From an uncultured Sutterella sp. (lineage in GTDB: Bacteria > Pseudomonadota > Gammaproteobacteria > Burkholderiales > Burkholderiaceae_F), in NCBI GenBank assembly GCA_905213905.1, contig CAJMKD010000001.1:196223-260222 (forward strand): a DNA stretch of 64,000 bases, written 5' to 3'. Numbering within the stretch: position 1 is the first letter of the stretch; each line of letters starts with the position of its first letter. The notes under the pieces are model-generated. The model was not told the DNA's origin and searched no databases. It saw only the letters and a list, made by a program, of their open reading frames with translations. Shown here piece by piece: positions 32,961-41,247 of this stretch. The position numbers were made by a program, and so were the translations under genes.

Positions 32961-32993
32961 TAAAAAAAGCGGCGGCTATTATAGGCCGCCGCT
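32961..32993 (-). terminator. Terminator after trpS
   Basis: AGCGGCGGC (32968-32976) and GCCGCCGCT (32985-32993) form a perfect 9-bp stem. On the minus strand T7 follows at once. It separates trpS from the ahcY riboswitch. Its loop on the minus strand contains TATAAT. Confidence 0.92.
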
Positions 32994-33042
32994 AGGGGAC
33001 TGTAGTAATCGATAGTTAGTGAGCGCTTACTTTTCGCAATTC

Positions 33043-34347
33043 TTATTCAACAGCAAGCATCTTGAGCGCGTTCTCTATATCGGATTCGACAACATCCTCA
33101 AGTTTTGTAACGGGGGCATCAGCAAGTGAGGCGATTCCTTCAGACTTGAGGCGACGGATCCAAAGGCCGGCTTCCCGTCCCGATTCAAAACCTTTTGAGA
33201 CAAGCAATTCTCTGCCAGCGGCAACAAGCTTGAAGTAAAAGAGTCCGTCCTTTTCGCGATATTGCTTAATCATGACATCCGCTTGCGCCTTCTTCTGCTT
33301 TTTTTTCGTACTTGCGGCAGATACTGGCTCCGTGAAGCTCCTGAGGCCGACGGCATGCATAAGGTCGCTCAGGAATGGCGTGGCGATGGCGCGAGCTTTT
33401 TGAGCGCCAGCCTGCAAAATATCTTCAAGTTGTGCTGGGTGGGCCATTAGGGTTTCGTAACGAACACGCATCGGGCCGATTTCTGCATCAATCTTTTCAG
33501 CAAGACGCTTTTTGGCTTCACCCCAGCCTAGTCCGTCAATCAACTCCTGACGGAATCTCTGCGTTTCTTCTGGCGTAGAGAAAGCTTGATACAGCACGGC
33601 AAGTGAAGAACTGTCAGGATCCTTAGGTTCGCCAGGGAGCCGACTGTCGGTAACAATGCGAGAAATTGCCTCATCAAGCGCCTTTCGTCCGCCTTCAAAA
33701 AGAGGAATGACATTGTTGTATGACTTGCTCATCTTGCGGCCGTCCAGGCCGGGAAGAACCTCAACGGCGCTGCCGCCAGTTGCCTGCGGCATGACGAAGA
33801 ACGGCTTGTCTGCAGGCGCATACAAATTGTTGAAGCGCTGCGCAGCATCTCGAGCCATTTCAAGGTGCTGAAGCTGGTCGTGTCCGACAGGTACTTCATT
33901 AGCGTTGAACATCAGAATATCTGCGGCCATCAGCACCGGATAGCAGAAAAGTCCCATTGAAACATCTGCGTCGGGGTCGCGTCCGGCTGCTGTTGCCTGG
34001 TCAACTTTGGCCTTATAGGCATGAGCACGATTCAGAAGCCCCTTAGCCATGACGCATGAAAGAAGCCAGTTGAGTGTGGGGATTTCTGGAATATCGCTCT
34101 GACGATAGAAAACGACGCGTTCAGGGTCTAAGCCGCAGGCGAGCCATGTTGCCGCAATCTGCATACGGCTGCGCTCAATGCGGACTGGATCCTGACATTT
34201 AATGAGCGCATGCAGGTCGGCGAGAAAGAAGAAGCTTTCGACATCTGGATTCTTGCTGTCGCGGATAGCCGGCCGGATGGCGCCGACGTAATTGCCGATG
34301 TGAAGTGTGCCGGTCGTATTGATGCCGGTGAGCACGCGTTTTTTCAT
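33043..34347 (-). CDS. trpS: Tryptophan--tRNA ligase with C-terminal extension
   Basis: Class I synthetase that charges tRNA-Trp. From the ATG at 34347 it is 434 aa and begins KKRVLTGINTTGTLHIGN, with the HIGH-type motif as HIGN; the KMSKS loop is GRKMSKSYNN. The catalytic part ends near residue 345. A Lys-rich linker (KKKQKKAQ) then leads to a domain of about 75 residues beginning DGLFYFKLVAAGRELL, which resembles small YegP/DUF1508-like folds and which I recall from other Burkholderiales TrpS. Its role is unknown. The upstream open frame to 34512 crosses a long inverted repeat and is rejected as coding. Confidence 0.95.
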   Translation of the reverse strand: MKKRVLTGINTTGTLHIGNYVGAIRPAIRDSKNPDVESFFFLADLHALIKCQDPVRIERSRMQIAATWLACGLDPERVVFYRQSDIPEIPTLNWLLSCVMAKGLLNRAHAYKAKVDQATAAGRDPDADVSMGLFCYPVLMAADILMFNANEVPVGHDQLQHLEMARDAAQRFNNLYAPADKPFFVMPQATGGSAVEVLPGLDGRKMSKSYNNVIPLFEGGRKALDEAISRIVTDSRLPGEPKDPDSSSLAVLYQAFSTPEETQRFRQELIDGLGWGEAKKRLAEKIDAEIGPMRVRYETLMAHPAQLEDILQAGAQKARAIATPFLSDLMHAVGLRSFTEPVSAASTKKKQKKAQADVMIKQYREKDGLFYFKLVAAGRELLVSKGFESGREAGLWIRRLKSEGIASLADAPVTKLEDVVESDIENALKMLAVE

Positions 34348-34478
34348 AATGAATGCGTCGAAACGAATTGCTTGAGTAACCGAAAGTTGGTTCTGGAACA
34401 AAGTTGAGATATTACAACGGTCGCTTGGATTTGGTTTTTTGCAACGAATCTGTTCGGGTTTGGCGCTAAGCATTGAAT

Positions 34479-34522
34479 GAGAAGGCCGGTGCGGCACATT
34501 CAAGCACCGCACCGGCCTTCTC
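34479..34522. repeat. 16-bp perfect inverted repeat between metK and trpS
   Basis: GAGAAGGCCGGTGCGG (34479-34494) and CCGCACCGGCCTTCTC (34507-34522) with a 12-nt spacer. It lies 69 bp after the metK stop and 132 bp before the trpS start on the same strand. No T-run follows on the minus strand, so it may be a transcript-stabilising or Rho-blocking hairpin, or a terminator without a U-tract. The rest of the 243-bp gap (34348-34590) shows no gene. Confidence 0.8.
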
Positions 34523-34590
34523 TTCCTAGTTTCTAAGCTGACTGTTTAAAACAAAACTGGAACGCAGTCAAACTGAGAAAGGAAACATCC

Positions 34591-35769
34591 TTAAAGTCCC
34601 GCTTGGGCGCGCAAAGTGGCAGCCTTATCGGTCTTTTCCCAAGTGAACTCCGGTTCTTCGCGGCCGAAATGACCGTAAGCAGCCGTCTTCGAATAGATCG
34701 GACGGCGAAGATCGAGCATTTTGATGATGCCGCGAGGACGCAGATCAAAGTTTGCGCGAACAAGTTCAGCGAGCTTGGCATCGCTCACTACACCTGTGCC
34801 GCGGGTAAAGACAGTGATGTTCATCGGCTCAGCAACGCCGATGGCATAGGAGACCTGGACGAGACAGTATGTGGCAAGGCCTGCAGCGACGATGTTTTTG
34901 GCGACATAGCGGCAAGCATAGGCAGCCGAACGATCGACTTTGGTCGGATCTTTGCCGGAGAAGGCGCCGCCGCCGTGCGGACAATAGCCGCCGTAAGTAT
35001 CGACAATGATCTTACGACCCGTGAGACCGCAGTCGCCCTGCGGGCCGCCCACAACGAATCGGCCGGTTGGATTGATGAGGAACTTCGTGTCCTTCAGCCA
35101 TTCGGCAGGCATGACTGGGCGGATGATTTCTTCAATGATGGCTTCATTGAACTCGGGTTTCATCTTGCTGCCGAGCGACATTTCGGGCGCATGCTGTGAA
35201 GAAATGACGATCGTATCGGCTGCAACGGGAACCCCGTCGCGATAGCGCAGCGTCACCTGGCTTTTGGCGTCAGGACGCAGGAAAGGCAGTGTCCCATTTT
35301 TGCGGACGAGCGATTGACGCTGCATGAGCTGATGCGCATAGTAGATCGGCGCAGGCATGAGTGTCGGCGTTTCCGTGCAGGCGAAACCAAACATGAGGCC
35401 CTGGTCGCCAGCACCCAGATTAAGTTCATCGTCGCAAGCTTTGTCGACACCCTGCTTGATGTCTTGAGACTGCTTGTCATAGCCGACAAGAACCGCGCAA
35501 CCTTTATGGTCGATGCCATATTCGGTGTTGTCGTAGCCAATGCGCTTCAAAACACCGCGAGCAAGATCAATGTAATCAACGTTGGCGTTGGTGGTGATTT
35601 CACCTGCGAGAACGACCAATCCGGTCGTGCAGAGAGTTTCAGCGGCAACTCGGCTGAGAGAGTCCTGTTCGATACAGGCATCAAGAACTGCATCGGAGAT
35701 CTGATCGGCCACCTTGTCCGGATGACCTTCGCTGACAGATTCCGAAGTAAAAAGATATTCGCTGGCCAT
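34591..35769 (-). CDS. metK: S-adenosylmethionine synthase
   Basis: Makes SAM from methionine and ATP. The 392-aa protein begins EYLFTSESVSEGHPDKVADQISDA (split by a turn), the standard MetK N-terminus. It has GAGDQGLMFGFAC for ATP binding, DAKSQVTLRY, and the phosphate-binding GGGAFSGKDPTKVDRSAAY. The start at 35769 was chosen from this N-terminus; the open frame upstream runs into the riboswitch. A SAM-II riboswitch lies about 70 nt upstream, so production should fall when SAM is high. The gene is divergent from the acyltransferase genes and upstream of trpS and ahcY on the same strand. Confidence 0.97.
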   Translation of the reverse strand: MASEYLFTSESVSEGHPDKVADQISDAVLDACIEQDSLSRVAAETLCTTGLVVLAGEITTNANVDYIDLARGVLKRIGYDNTEYGIDHKGCAVLVGYDKQSQDIKQGVDKACDDELNLGAGDQGLMFGFACTETPTLMPAPIYYAHQLMQRQSLVRKNGTLPFLRPDAKSQVTLRYRDGVPVAADTIVISSQHAPEMSLGSKMKPEFNEAIIEEIIRPVMPAEWLKDTKFLINPTGRFVVGGPQGDCGLTGRKIIVDTYGGYCPHGGGAFSGKDPTKVDRSAAYACRYVAKNIVAAGLATYCLVQVSYAIGVAEPMNITVFTRGTGVVSDAKLAELVRANFDLRPRGIIKMLDLRRPIYSKTAAYGHFGREEPEFTWEKTDKAATLRAQAGL

Positions 35770-35841
35770 TTCGCCAATGCTCCAAGTAAGGAATGAAAGG
35801 CAGCGCCTAACGCAGTGGCTCAAAGGGTTCCGTGCGACAGA

Positions 35842-35893
35842 CGCTTTAGCGGTATTTCGGTTCGCCCCGCAAGTTGTCTTCTTAACTCGGCGA
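35842..35893 (-). promoter_or_regulatory. SAM-II (SAM-alpha) riboswitch upstream of metK
   Basis: On the minus strand the P1 arms TCGCC and GGCGA enclose GAGTTAAG and ACTTGCGG; then come ACCGAAATA and CCGCTAAAGCG. The order of a GAtTTaa-like loop strand, CTTGC, P1 closure, AAAT and GCTAAAG is the SAM-II pattern known from metA, metX and metK leaders. The GAGTTAAG element departs from the usual TGATTT. Class and context agree; a covariance search would settle it. Confidence 0.8.
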
Positions 35894-35900
35894 TCCGCGA

Positions 35901-35906
35901 ATCATA
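35901..35906 (-). promoter_or_regulatory. metK: Likely -10 element of metK
   Basis: TATGAT on the minus strand (5 of 6 to consensus). A transcript starting about 7 nt downstream would begin almost exactly at the first base of the SAM-II aptamer. The -35 region is poor. The remainder of the 302-bp region between metK and the acyltransferase gene (35770-36071) shows no gene and should also contain the promoter for the plus-strand genes. Confidence 0.45.
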
Positions 35907-36071
35907 CTGCGACGAACGCTGACTTTCTACTCCCCAGCAGTGCGTTTTTTGTTCGCTTCAACGGAATTTGCTGTAATCGAAGGTTTAAAAATACAAAGAA
36001 ATCAAGTAATAACTGAGTTAAAGAACTTCTTTAAAATGATACTTTTGAATTGAAAATCTTCGGGCATACAC

Positions 36072-36956
36072 ATGCATTTGTTGATGCAGTTGCTGTCGAA
36101 GCTTCCGCTTCGTGTTCTGCAGCTTCTTGGTGCGGTGATCGGCGAGTGTGCATTTTGGCTCGCTCCGACCTATCGACGTCGAACGCGTGCGAATCTGCGG
36201 GCGGCTGGATACGATGACAAGCATCTTTTCGCGAGCGTCGGTCGCAACGCTGGGCGCCAGGCGATGGAGAGCATTTGGGTTTGGTACCGCCCCGTAGAGG
36301 AGGTGCTTCGGAAAGTGCGCGTAACACCGCATGCCGCAGAACTTATCGGCACAGCGATGCGAAGCAATCGTCCTATTGTTTTCATGACGCCGCACGTAGG
36401 TTGTTTTGAAGTGCTGCCGGTTTGGCTTGCCGGAACATTTTTCAAGGAAACGGGCCGCAACATCACGATTCTTTATAAGCCGCCGAAAAAAACGGTTTTA
36501 CGCAGACTCGTTGGTGAGGCGCGGCAGGCTCCAGGTATTGAAGCGGTGCCGACCAACTTAAACGGTGTTAAGCGGGTCATTCGAAATTTACGAGCAGGCC
36601 ATACATTCGGAGCTCTTCCGGACCAGGTTCCTTCGCGGCATGGGGACGGTGTCTGGGCAACTTTTTTCGGTAGGGCTGCGTATACGATTACGTTGCCTGT
36701 CAAGGTGGCTGCGCAGTTTGAAGCTGTTCGAATTTTTGCATGGGGTACCCGACAGTCGCATGGTTGGACGATTGATGCCGAGGAATGGCGCGAGCCGCTC
36801 TCCGGGGATGGACGCCAGGATGCCGAGGCGATGAATCGTCATATCGAGGGCATCATTCGCCGGATGCCTTCGCAATATGCGTGGAGCTACAACAGGTACA
36901 AGTGCCCAAAGGGCATCAAGCGGCCGGCAGAATCAGCTTCCGCACAGGACAAGTGA
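36072..36956 (+). CDS. lpxL: LpxL/HtrB-type lauroyl acyltransferase, first copy
   Basis: A 294-aa member of the lipid A late acyltransferase family, anchored in the inner membrane by an N-terminal hydrophobic segment (residues 5-30). It transfers an acyl chain from acyl-ACP to a lipid A precursor. The catalytic HX4E motif is HVGCFE. Also visible are ITILYKPPKK, GALPDQVPSRHGDG and WSYNRYK near the C-terminus, a family hallmark. It is 4 bp from the next gene, a second member of the same family. The order metK (divergent), acyltransferase, acyltransferase, dapF is usual in Burkholderiales. Acyl-chain choice cannot be read from sequence. Confidence 0.9.
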   Translation: MHLLMQLLSKLPLRVLQLLGAVIGECAFWLAPTYRRRTRANLRAAGYDDKHLFASVGRNAGRQAMESIWVWYRPVEEVLRKVRVTPHAAELIGTAMRSNRPIVFMTPHVGCFEVLPVWLAGTFFKETGRNITILYKPPKKTVLRRLVGEARQAPGIEAVPTNLNGVKRVIRNLRAGHTFGALPDQVPSRHGDGVWATFFGRAAYTITLPVKVAAQFEAVRIFAWGTRQSHGWTIDAEEWREPLSGDGRQDAEAMNRHIEGIIRRMPSQYAWSYNRYKCPKGIKRPAESASAQDK

Positions 36957-36960
36957 GACA

Positions 36961-37839
36961 ATGAATAACTTTTTCGCTCGCATGTGGGTGGCGCTCGTCA
37001 AGCGTCTTCACGGCGTTTCCATGCCAATGCGCTGGCGACTCGCTCGTATTGCCGCTGCTATTCTCTGGTTCGCTGTTCCTAAGCGCAGACACGTTATTTT
37101 GACGAATCTGCGTCTTTGCTTTCCAGAGCTTACCGAGGATGAGCGTATCGCACTTGCTAAACGGGTTTATGTTCGTCTTGGTCGAGCGGCTATTGACCAT
37201 GGGACGCTGTGGATGGGGTCGGCCGAGGAGATTCAGTCTTTCGTTCGCTTTAAAGGTCTCGAGCATCTTCTAGATCCTCAGAATCGCCCGACCATTTGCG
37301 TTTCGCCGCATTTTGCCGGACTCGATGCGGCAGGCATCGCGCTCAACACTTATGTGCGCGGCGTGTCGTTGTACCAAAAGCAAAGCAATCCCGTCTGGGA
37401 TGAAGCCTTGCTCAAGGGGCGATTGCGCTTTTCTAATCCTGTGCTTATCCCAAAAAGCAATGGCAGTGATTTGCGGCCTGTCATTCGTGCGATGCGGAAA
37501 GGGCTGCCGTTTTATTACCTGCCAGATATGGATCACGGCCGCCGCAATTCCGTTTTCGTTCCGTTTTTCGGCATTGAAGCGGCAACCATACCGATGGTTT
37601 CACGGCTGTCGAAAGTGATGAAGGCCAAGGTTCTCTGGTGTTTTGCCACGATGACCGAAGATGGGTATGAAGTGGAGATCAGCGCGCCGTTGCAAAATTT
37701 TCCGACGGACGATCCGGTTGCCGATACGGCGCGCCTCAACAGAGAGCTAGAGACACATATCCGACTTCATCCCGATCAATATCTTTGGGTGCATAGACGC
37801 TTTAAGACACGCCCTGAAGGCGAATCTTCCGTGTATTGA
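36961..37839 (+). CDS. LpxL-type acyltransferase, second copy
   Basis: A 292-aa paralogue of the preceding gene. It begins NNFFARMWVALVKRL with a hydrophobic segment at about residues 22-38 and RRHVILTNLRLCFPEL, a common LpxL-family element. The catalytic motif is HFAGLD, an HX4D rather than HX4E. The C-terminus has LWVHRRFKTRP, matching the W-x-x-x-R-F-K-x-R-P signature. It may add the second secondary acyl chain. The start at 36961 overlaps nothing; an upstream frame into the first gene is rejected. It is part of one operon with the first copy and dapF. Confidence 0.88.
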   Translation: MNNFFARMWVALVKRLHGVSMPMRWRLARIAAAILWFAVPKRRHVILTNLRLCFPELTEDERIALAKRVYVRLGRAAIDHGTLWMGSAEEIQSFVRFKGLEHLLDPQNRPTICVSPHFAGLDAAGIALNTYVRGVSLYQKQSNPVWDEALLKGRLRFSNPVLIPKSNGSDLRPVIRAMRKGLPFYYLPDMDHGRRNSVFVPFFGIEAATIPMVSRLSKVMKAKVLWCFATMTEDGYEVEISAPLQNFPTDDPVADTARLNRELETHIRLHPDQYLWVHRRFKTRPEGESSVY

Positions 37840-37862
37840 TCTCCGAGTTTCGGTGAGTCGAA

Positions 37863-38738
37863 ATGAAACAACTGCCTTTCAGCAAAATGCAGGGTGCAGG
37901 CAACGACTTCGTCGTGCTTGATGCCATGAAGGAAATGCCGCCGGTTGATGCGGCTTTTATTCGGAGATTAGCCGACAGAAAATTTGGCGTCGGTTGTGAT
38001 CAAGTGCTACTGCTTTCGCCAGTAAATAACGATGCAGAAGCGGACTTTCGCTATCGAATCTTCAACAATACAGGGGAAGAAATCGAACAGTGTGGCAACG
38101 GCGCGCGATGCATTGCGCGTTTTGCTGTTCTCAAAGGGTATGCTCACGGTCCGGTCATTCGGCTTCGCGTGAAGAATGGCATTATCAGCGTTACTGCAGA
38201 AGCCGATGGCGAGCGCATGACAGTTGATATGGGGGCTGCGAAGCTCGATTATGCCGACATTCCTTTTGATCCAACTGGTTTTGCACGACGTCGTTCGGGC
38301 GGCATTATGCAGTATGGGTTATGGCAGGAAGAAAAAGGTGACTTCCTGTGGTTCAGCGTTGTTAATCTCGGGAATCCTCATGCAGTGATCTTTATCGACG
38401 GCAACGTTGCGGACGTCAATCTCCAGGACCTCGGACCGCGTGTGCAGAACTGCGGCCACTTCCCCGAGGGTGTCAATGTGAGTTTCGTCGAGCCGCTGAG
38501 CCAATCGCAAGCTCGCATCCGCGTCTATGAGCGAGGATCAGGCGAGACGCTTGCTTGCGGAACAGGTACCTGTGCAGCGTTCATTGCCGGGCGTCTTCAG
38601 GGGCGCTTTGGTCCAGAGACGATGTTTCATGCCCGCGGCGGAGACCTTTTCTGTCGGAGTCGTACTTCACTTGAGAGTGTCATGCTGACGGGGAACGCTT
38701 CCGTAGTTTTTGAAGGTTTTTTCCCTATTTATGATTGA
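37863..38738 (+). CDS. dapF: Diaminopimelate epimerase
   Basis: Converts LL- to meso-diaminopimelate for peptidoglycan and lysine. The 291-aa protein starts KQLPFSKMQGAGNDFVVLDA, the standard N-terminus. The two catalytic cysteines are in IEQCGNGARC and LACGTGTCAA. VNLGNPHAVIF and PEGVNVSFVE are further family motifs. It is 23 bp after the second acyltransferase gene, in the same operon. It is of normal length. Confidence 0.96.
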   Translation: MKQLPFSKMQGAGNDFVVLDAMKEMPPVDAAFIRRLADRKFGVGCDQVLLLSPVNNDAEADFRYRIFNNTGEEIEQCGNGARCIARFAVLKGYAHGPVIRLRVKNGIISVTAEADGERMTVDMGAAKLDYADIPFDPTGFARRRSGGIMQYGLWQEEKGDFLWFSVVNLGNPHAVIFIDGNVADVNLQDLGPRVQNCGHFPEGVNVSFVEPLSQSQARIRVYERGSGETLACGTGTCAAFIAGRLQGRFGPETMFHARGGDLFCRSRTSLESVMLTGNASVVFEGFFPIYD

Positions 38739-38788
38739 GACGGTGCTTGCGGTAATAGGCCGTCCGAACGATTTTTTAAAAGAAGAAA

Positions 38789-39997
38789 ATGAACAGTCTA
38801 ATTCTTAAGAAAGACAAGGAAAAATCGCTACAACGGCGCCATCCTTGGGTCTACGACACTGCCGTCAAACGAGTTGAAGGCTCCCCCGTTTCTGGCGAAA
38901 CCGTTGCGATTCGTGCAGCAGATGGGCGCTTTCTTGCATGGGCGGCTTATTCTCCGGCTTCGACGTTGCGTGCCCGTTGCTGGTCGTTTCGTGAGGACGA
39001 AGCGATTGATGAAATTTGGTTCGAAGAGAAAATCCGTAATGCAGTTTCCGCACGTGAAGCGCTTCGTAAACGGACTTCAGCTGTTCGGCTTATCTTCGGT
39101 GAAGCCGATCAGCTTCCCGGACTGATTGTCGATCAATACGGCGATTTCCTCGTGACGCAGTTTCAGTCGGCTGGCGTTGAAGCGCATCGTGATCTAATCG
39201 CTGACCTGCTCATAAAAACAACAGGAGCGCGGGGGATATTTGATCGCTCGGATGCAGCGACTCGCCGCCGCGAAGGGCTTGAGTTGCGCACCGGCTTGCT
39301 TCGCGGAGAAGAGCCTCCCGCAGAAATTGAAGTGGTTGAGGACGGAGTGCGCTACGGCGTTGATGTTCGGGTCGGACACAAAACGGGTTTTTACATCGAT
39401 CAAAGAGAAAGCCGTCTAACTGCTCAACTTGCTGCAGAAGCGTTTCGTCGCAAGCACGGTCGAGGCATGCGCGCATTGAATTGCTTCTGCTATACAGGCG
39501 GATTTTCTCTTGCCCTGCTCAAGGGGGGCGCCGATGAGGTTGTTTCCGTCGATTCTTCACAAGAAGCGCTCAAAATGGCAGAGCGTAATGCGCAACGCAA
39601 CGGCTTTGCGCCGGAGCGAGCTAAGTGGGTTTGCGACGATGTATTCGATGCGTTGCGCCGTTATCGAGATGCTGGTGAAAAATTCGACCTTGTGATTCTG
39701 GATCCACCGAAGTTTGCATCAAGTCACTATCATGTCGATCGCGCTGCGAGAGCCTATAAGGATATCAATCTCAATGGCCTGCGCTTGCTAGCGCCAGGCG
39801 CAGAGCTGTTCACCTTTTCTTGTTCAGGTGCTATCGACGTTGAACTATTCCAAAAGATCGTTGCCGGGGCTGTTATTGATGCCCGCGTCAACGCTTGGGC
39901 TGTCGGTCGCTTTGGCGGTGGAGAGGATCATCCGTTGCTGATGACTTATCCGGAAGGTGAGTATCTCAAAGGCCTTCGCCTTTGCGTTCGTCCCTGA
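38789..39997 (+). CDS. rlmI: 23S rRNA (cytosine1962-C5)-methyltransferase
   Basis: A 402-aa SAM-dependent rRNA methyltransferase of the RlmI type. It has an N-terminal PUA domain (residues 1-75: LKKDKEKSLQRRHPWVYD...GRFLAWAAYSPAS), a central EEHD-like domain with GEADQLPGLIVDQYGD, and a C-terminal Rossmann domain with HKTGFYIDQRESR, LNCFCYTGGFSLALL, VSVDSSQEAL and LDPPKFA. The catalytic Cys is likely in FTFSCSG. It lies 50 bp after dapF in the same direction. The assignment to C1962 is from family resemblance. Confidence 0.92.
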   Translation: MNSLILKKDKEKSLQRRHPWVYDTAVKRVEGSPVSGETVAIRAADGRFLAWAAYSPASTLRARCWSFREDEAIDEIWFEEKIRNAVSAREALRKRTSAVRLIFGEADQLPGLIVDQYGDFLVTQFQSAGVEAHRDLIADLLIKTTGARGIFDRSDAATRRREGLELRTGLLRGEEPPAEIEVVEDGVRYGVDVRVGHKTGFYIDQRESRLTAQLAAEAFRRKHGRGMRALNCFCYTGGFSLALLKGGADEVVSVDSSQEALKMAERNAQRNGFAPERAKWVCDDVFDALRRYRDAGEKFDLVILDPPKFASSHYHVDRAARAYKDINLNGLRLLAPGAELFTFSCSGAIDVELFQKIVAGAVIDARVNAWAVGRFGGGEDHPLLMTYPEGEYLKGLRLCVRP

Positions 39998-40053
39998 GTT
40001 TTCAAAGATCAAAGACGCGCGAAGTTTTTTTGGGTTATGCAGAGGTTTTCATC

Positions 40054-41058
40054 ATGGTGGTAGAAGAACCGCAGGAACCGGACATCCCGGTAACTATTCT
40101 CACGGGTTTTCTCGGAGCGGGGAAAACGACTCTTTTGAATCGTATTTTGTCAGAGAACCACAAGTACAAAATTGCGGTCATTGAAAACGAATTCGGACCC
40201 GAAAACATCGATAACGATCTGATCGTCAATACGGATAAAGAGCAGATTGTTTCGATGAATAACGGATGCGTTTGCTGCACAATTCGCGGAGACTTGTCAC
40301 GTGTTCTCACGGATTTGCGACACAAGCGCGACCGCGGAGAAATCGGGTTTGATTATGTCGTGCTTGAGACGTCGGGCGTAGCCAATCCAGGACCAGTCGC
40401 ACAAACCTTCTTTATGGACGATGCTGTCGCGCCCTTCTTCCGTCTTGACGGCGTTGTGACGGTTGTAGACGCTAAGTACGGCAACGATACGCTGGATCAA
40501 GAGGCTGCGGCTCGAGATCAAGTTGGTTTTGCCGACCGTATTCTGCTTTCGAAATGCGATCTTGTCAGCGAGGAAGATGTAGAAGCGCTGGAGGCACGGC
40601 TGCGTCAAATGAACGCGCGTGCGCCGATTCGCCGCGTCAATATGGGTGAGTGCCCCGTGTCTGAAGTTTTGGACATTACGGGCTTCAACATGAATGACGT
40701 GCTTGATGTTGATCCGGCGTTCTTTAATGATGATCATCATCACCATCATCACAATGACGACATTCACACTTTTGTTTACGAAACGGATAAGCCTTTTGAT
40801 CCCGTAAAGTTTGAGCGGTACATCATGTCTCTGACGAGCGTGTACGGGCCTGATCTACTTCGCTACAAGGGTGTTTTGTGGCTTGTTGGTTCCGAATTCC
40901 GTGTTGCATTCCAAGGCGTGCATATGCTTGCCGTCTCTGATGTGTTAGGACCGTGGGGCGACAGGAAGCGTTTCTCGAAGTTGGTTTTCATCGGTAGAAA
41001 TCTTCCGGAGGATGCTATTCGCGCCGGGCTTAAAACTTGCGAAGGCAAAACGGAGTGA
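40054..41058 (+). CDS. CobW/COG0523-family GTP-binding metal chaperone
   Basis: A 334-aa G3E GTPase of the COG0523 group, thought to deliver metal ions (often zinc) to target proteins. It has Walker A GFLGAGKTT, the metal-binding CxCC motif NGCVCCTIRGDL, ETSG and the G4-like SKCD. A run of six His in DDHHHHHHNDD separates the GTPase domain from the C-terminal CobW domain and probably binds metal. The ATG at 40054 with AGAGG 8 bp upstream is preferred to an earlier one inside rlmI. No Zur box was identified. dksA, whose zinc finger has lost its cysteines, lies next to it; any link is inference. Confidence 0.92.
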   Translation: MVVEEPQEPDIPVTILTGFLGAGKTTLLNRILSENHKYKIAVIENEFGPENIDNDLIVNTDKEQIVSMNNGCVCCTIRGDLSRVLTDLRHKRDRGEIGFDYVVLETSGVANPGPVAQTFFMDDAVAPFFRLDGVVTVVDAKYGNDTLDQEAAARDQVGFADRILLSKCDLVSEEDVEALEARLRQMNARAPIRRVNMGECPVSEVLDITGFNMNDVLDVDPAFFNDDHHHHHHNDDIHTFVYETDKPFDPVKFERYIMSLTSVYGPDLLRYKGVLWLVGSEFRVAFQGVHMLAVSDVLGPWGDRKRFSKLVFIGRNLPEDAIRAGLKTCEGKTE

Positions 41059-41247
41059 GCATGGGGAGCAGCAAAAAAGTAACGATCCTTTGTGGCAGAA
41101 TGCCCAATTATTCGCTATAAAGCCTCCTTGCTTTTTTGTCCCGCCGTTTGCGGTGGATCTGAGCGTTGCGTCGTCTAGAACTGCGATGTGCAGCCTCAGG
41201 CGCCGCAATCGGCTCTACAGCTCAAGCAGCGTATAAGGATGACGACA

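Noticed and set aside
40294..40304. CACGTG core inside the CobW gene as a third parS
   Set aside because: The flanks (GTCACGTGTTC) do not match the 16-bp palindrome, and it lies within coding sequence.
41059..41247. Promoter pair TTGTGG / TATAAA before dksA
   Set aside because: The spacer is about 20 bp, too long for a confident sigma-70 call.
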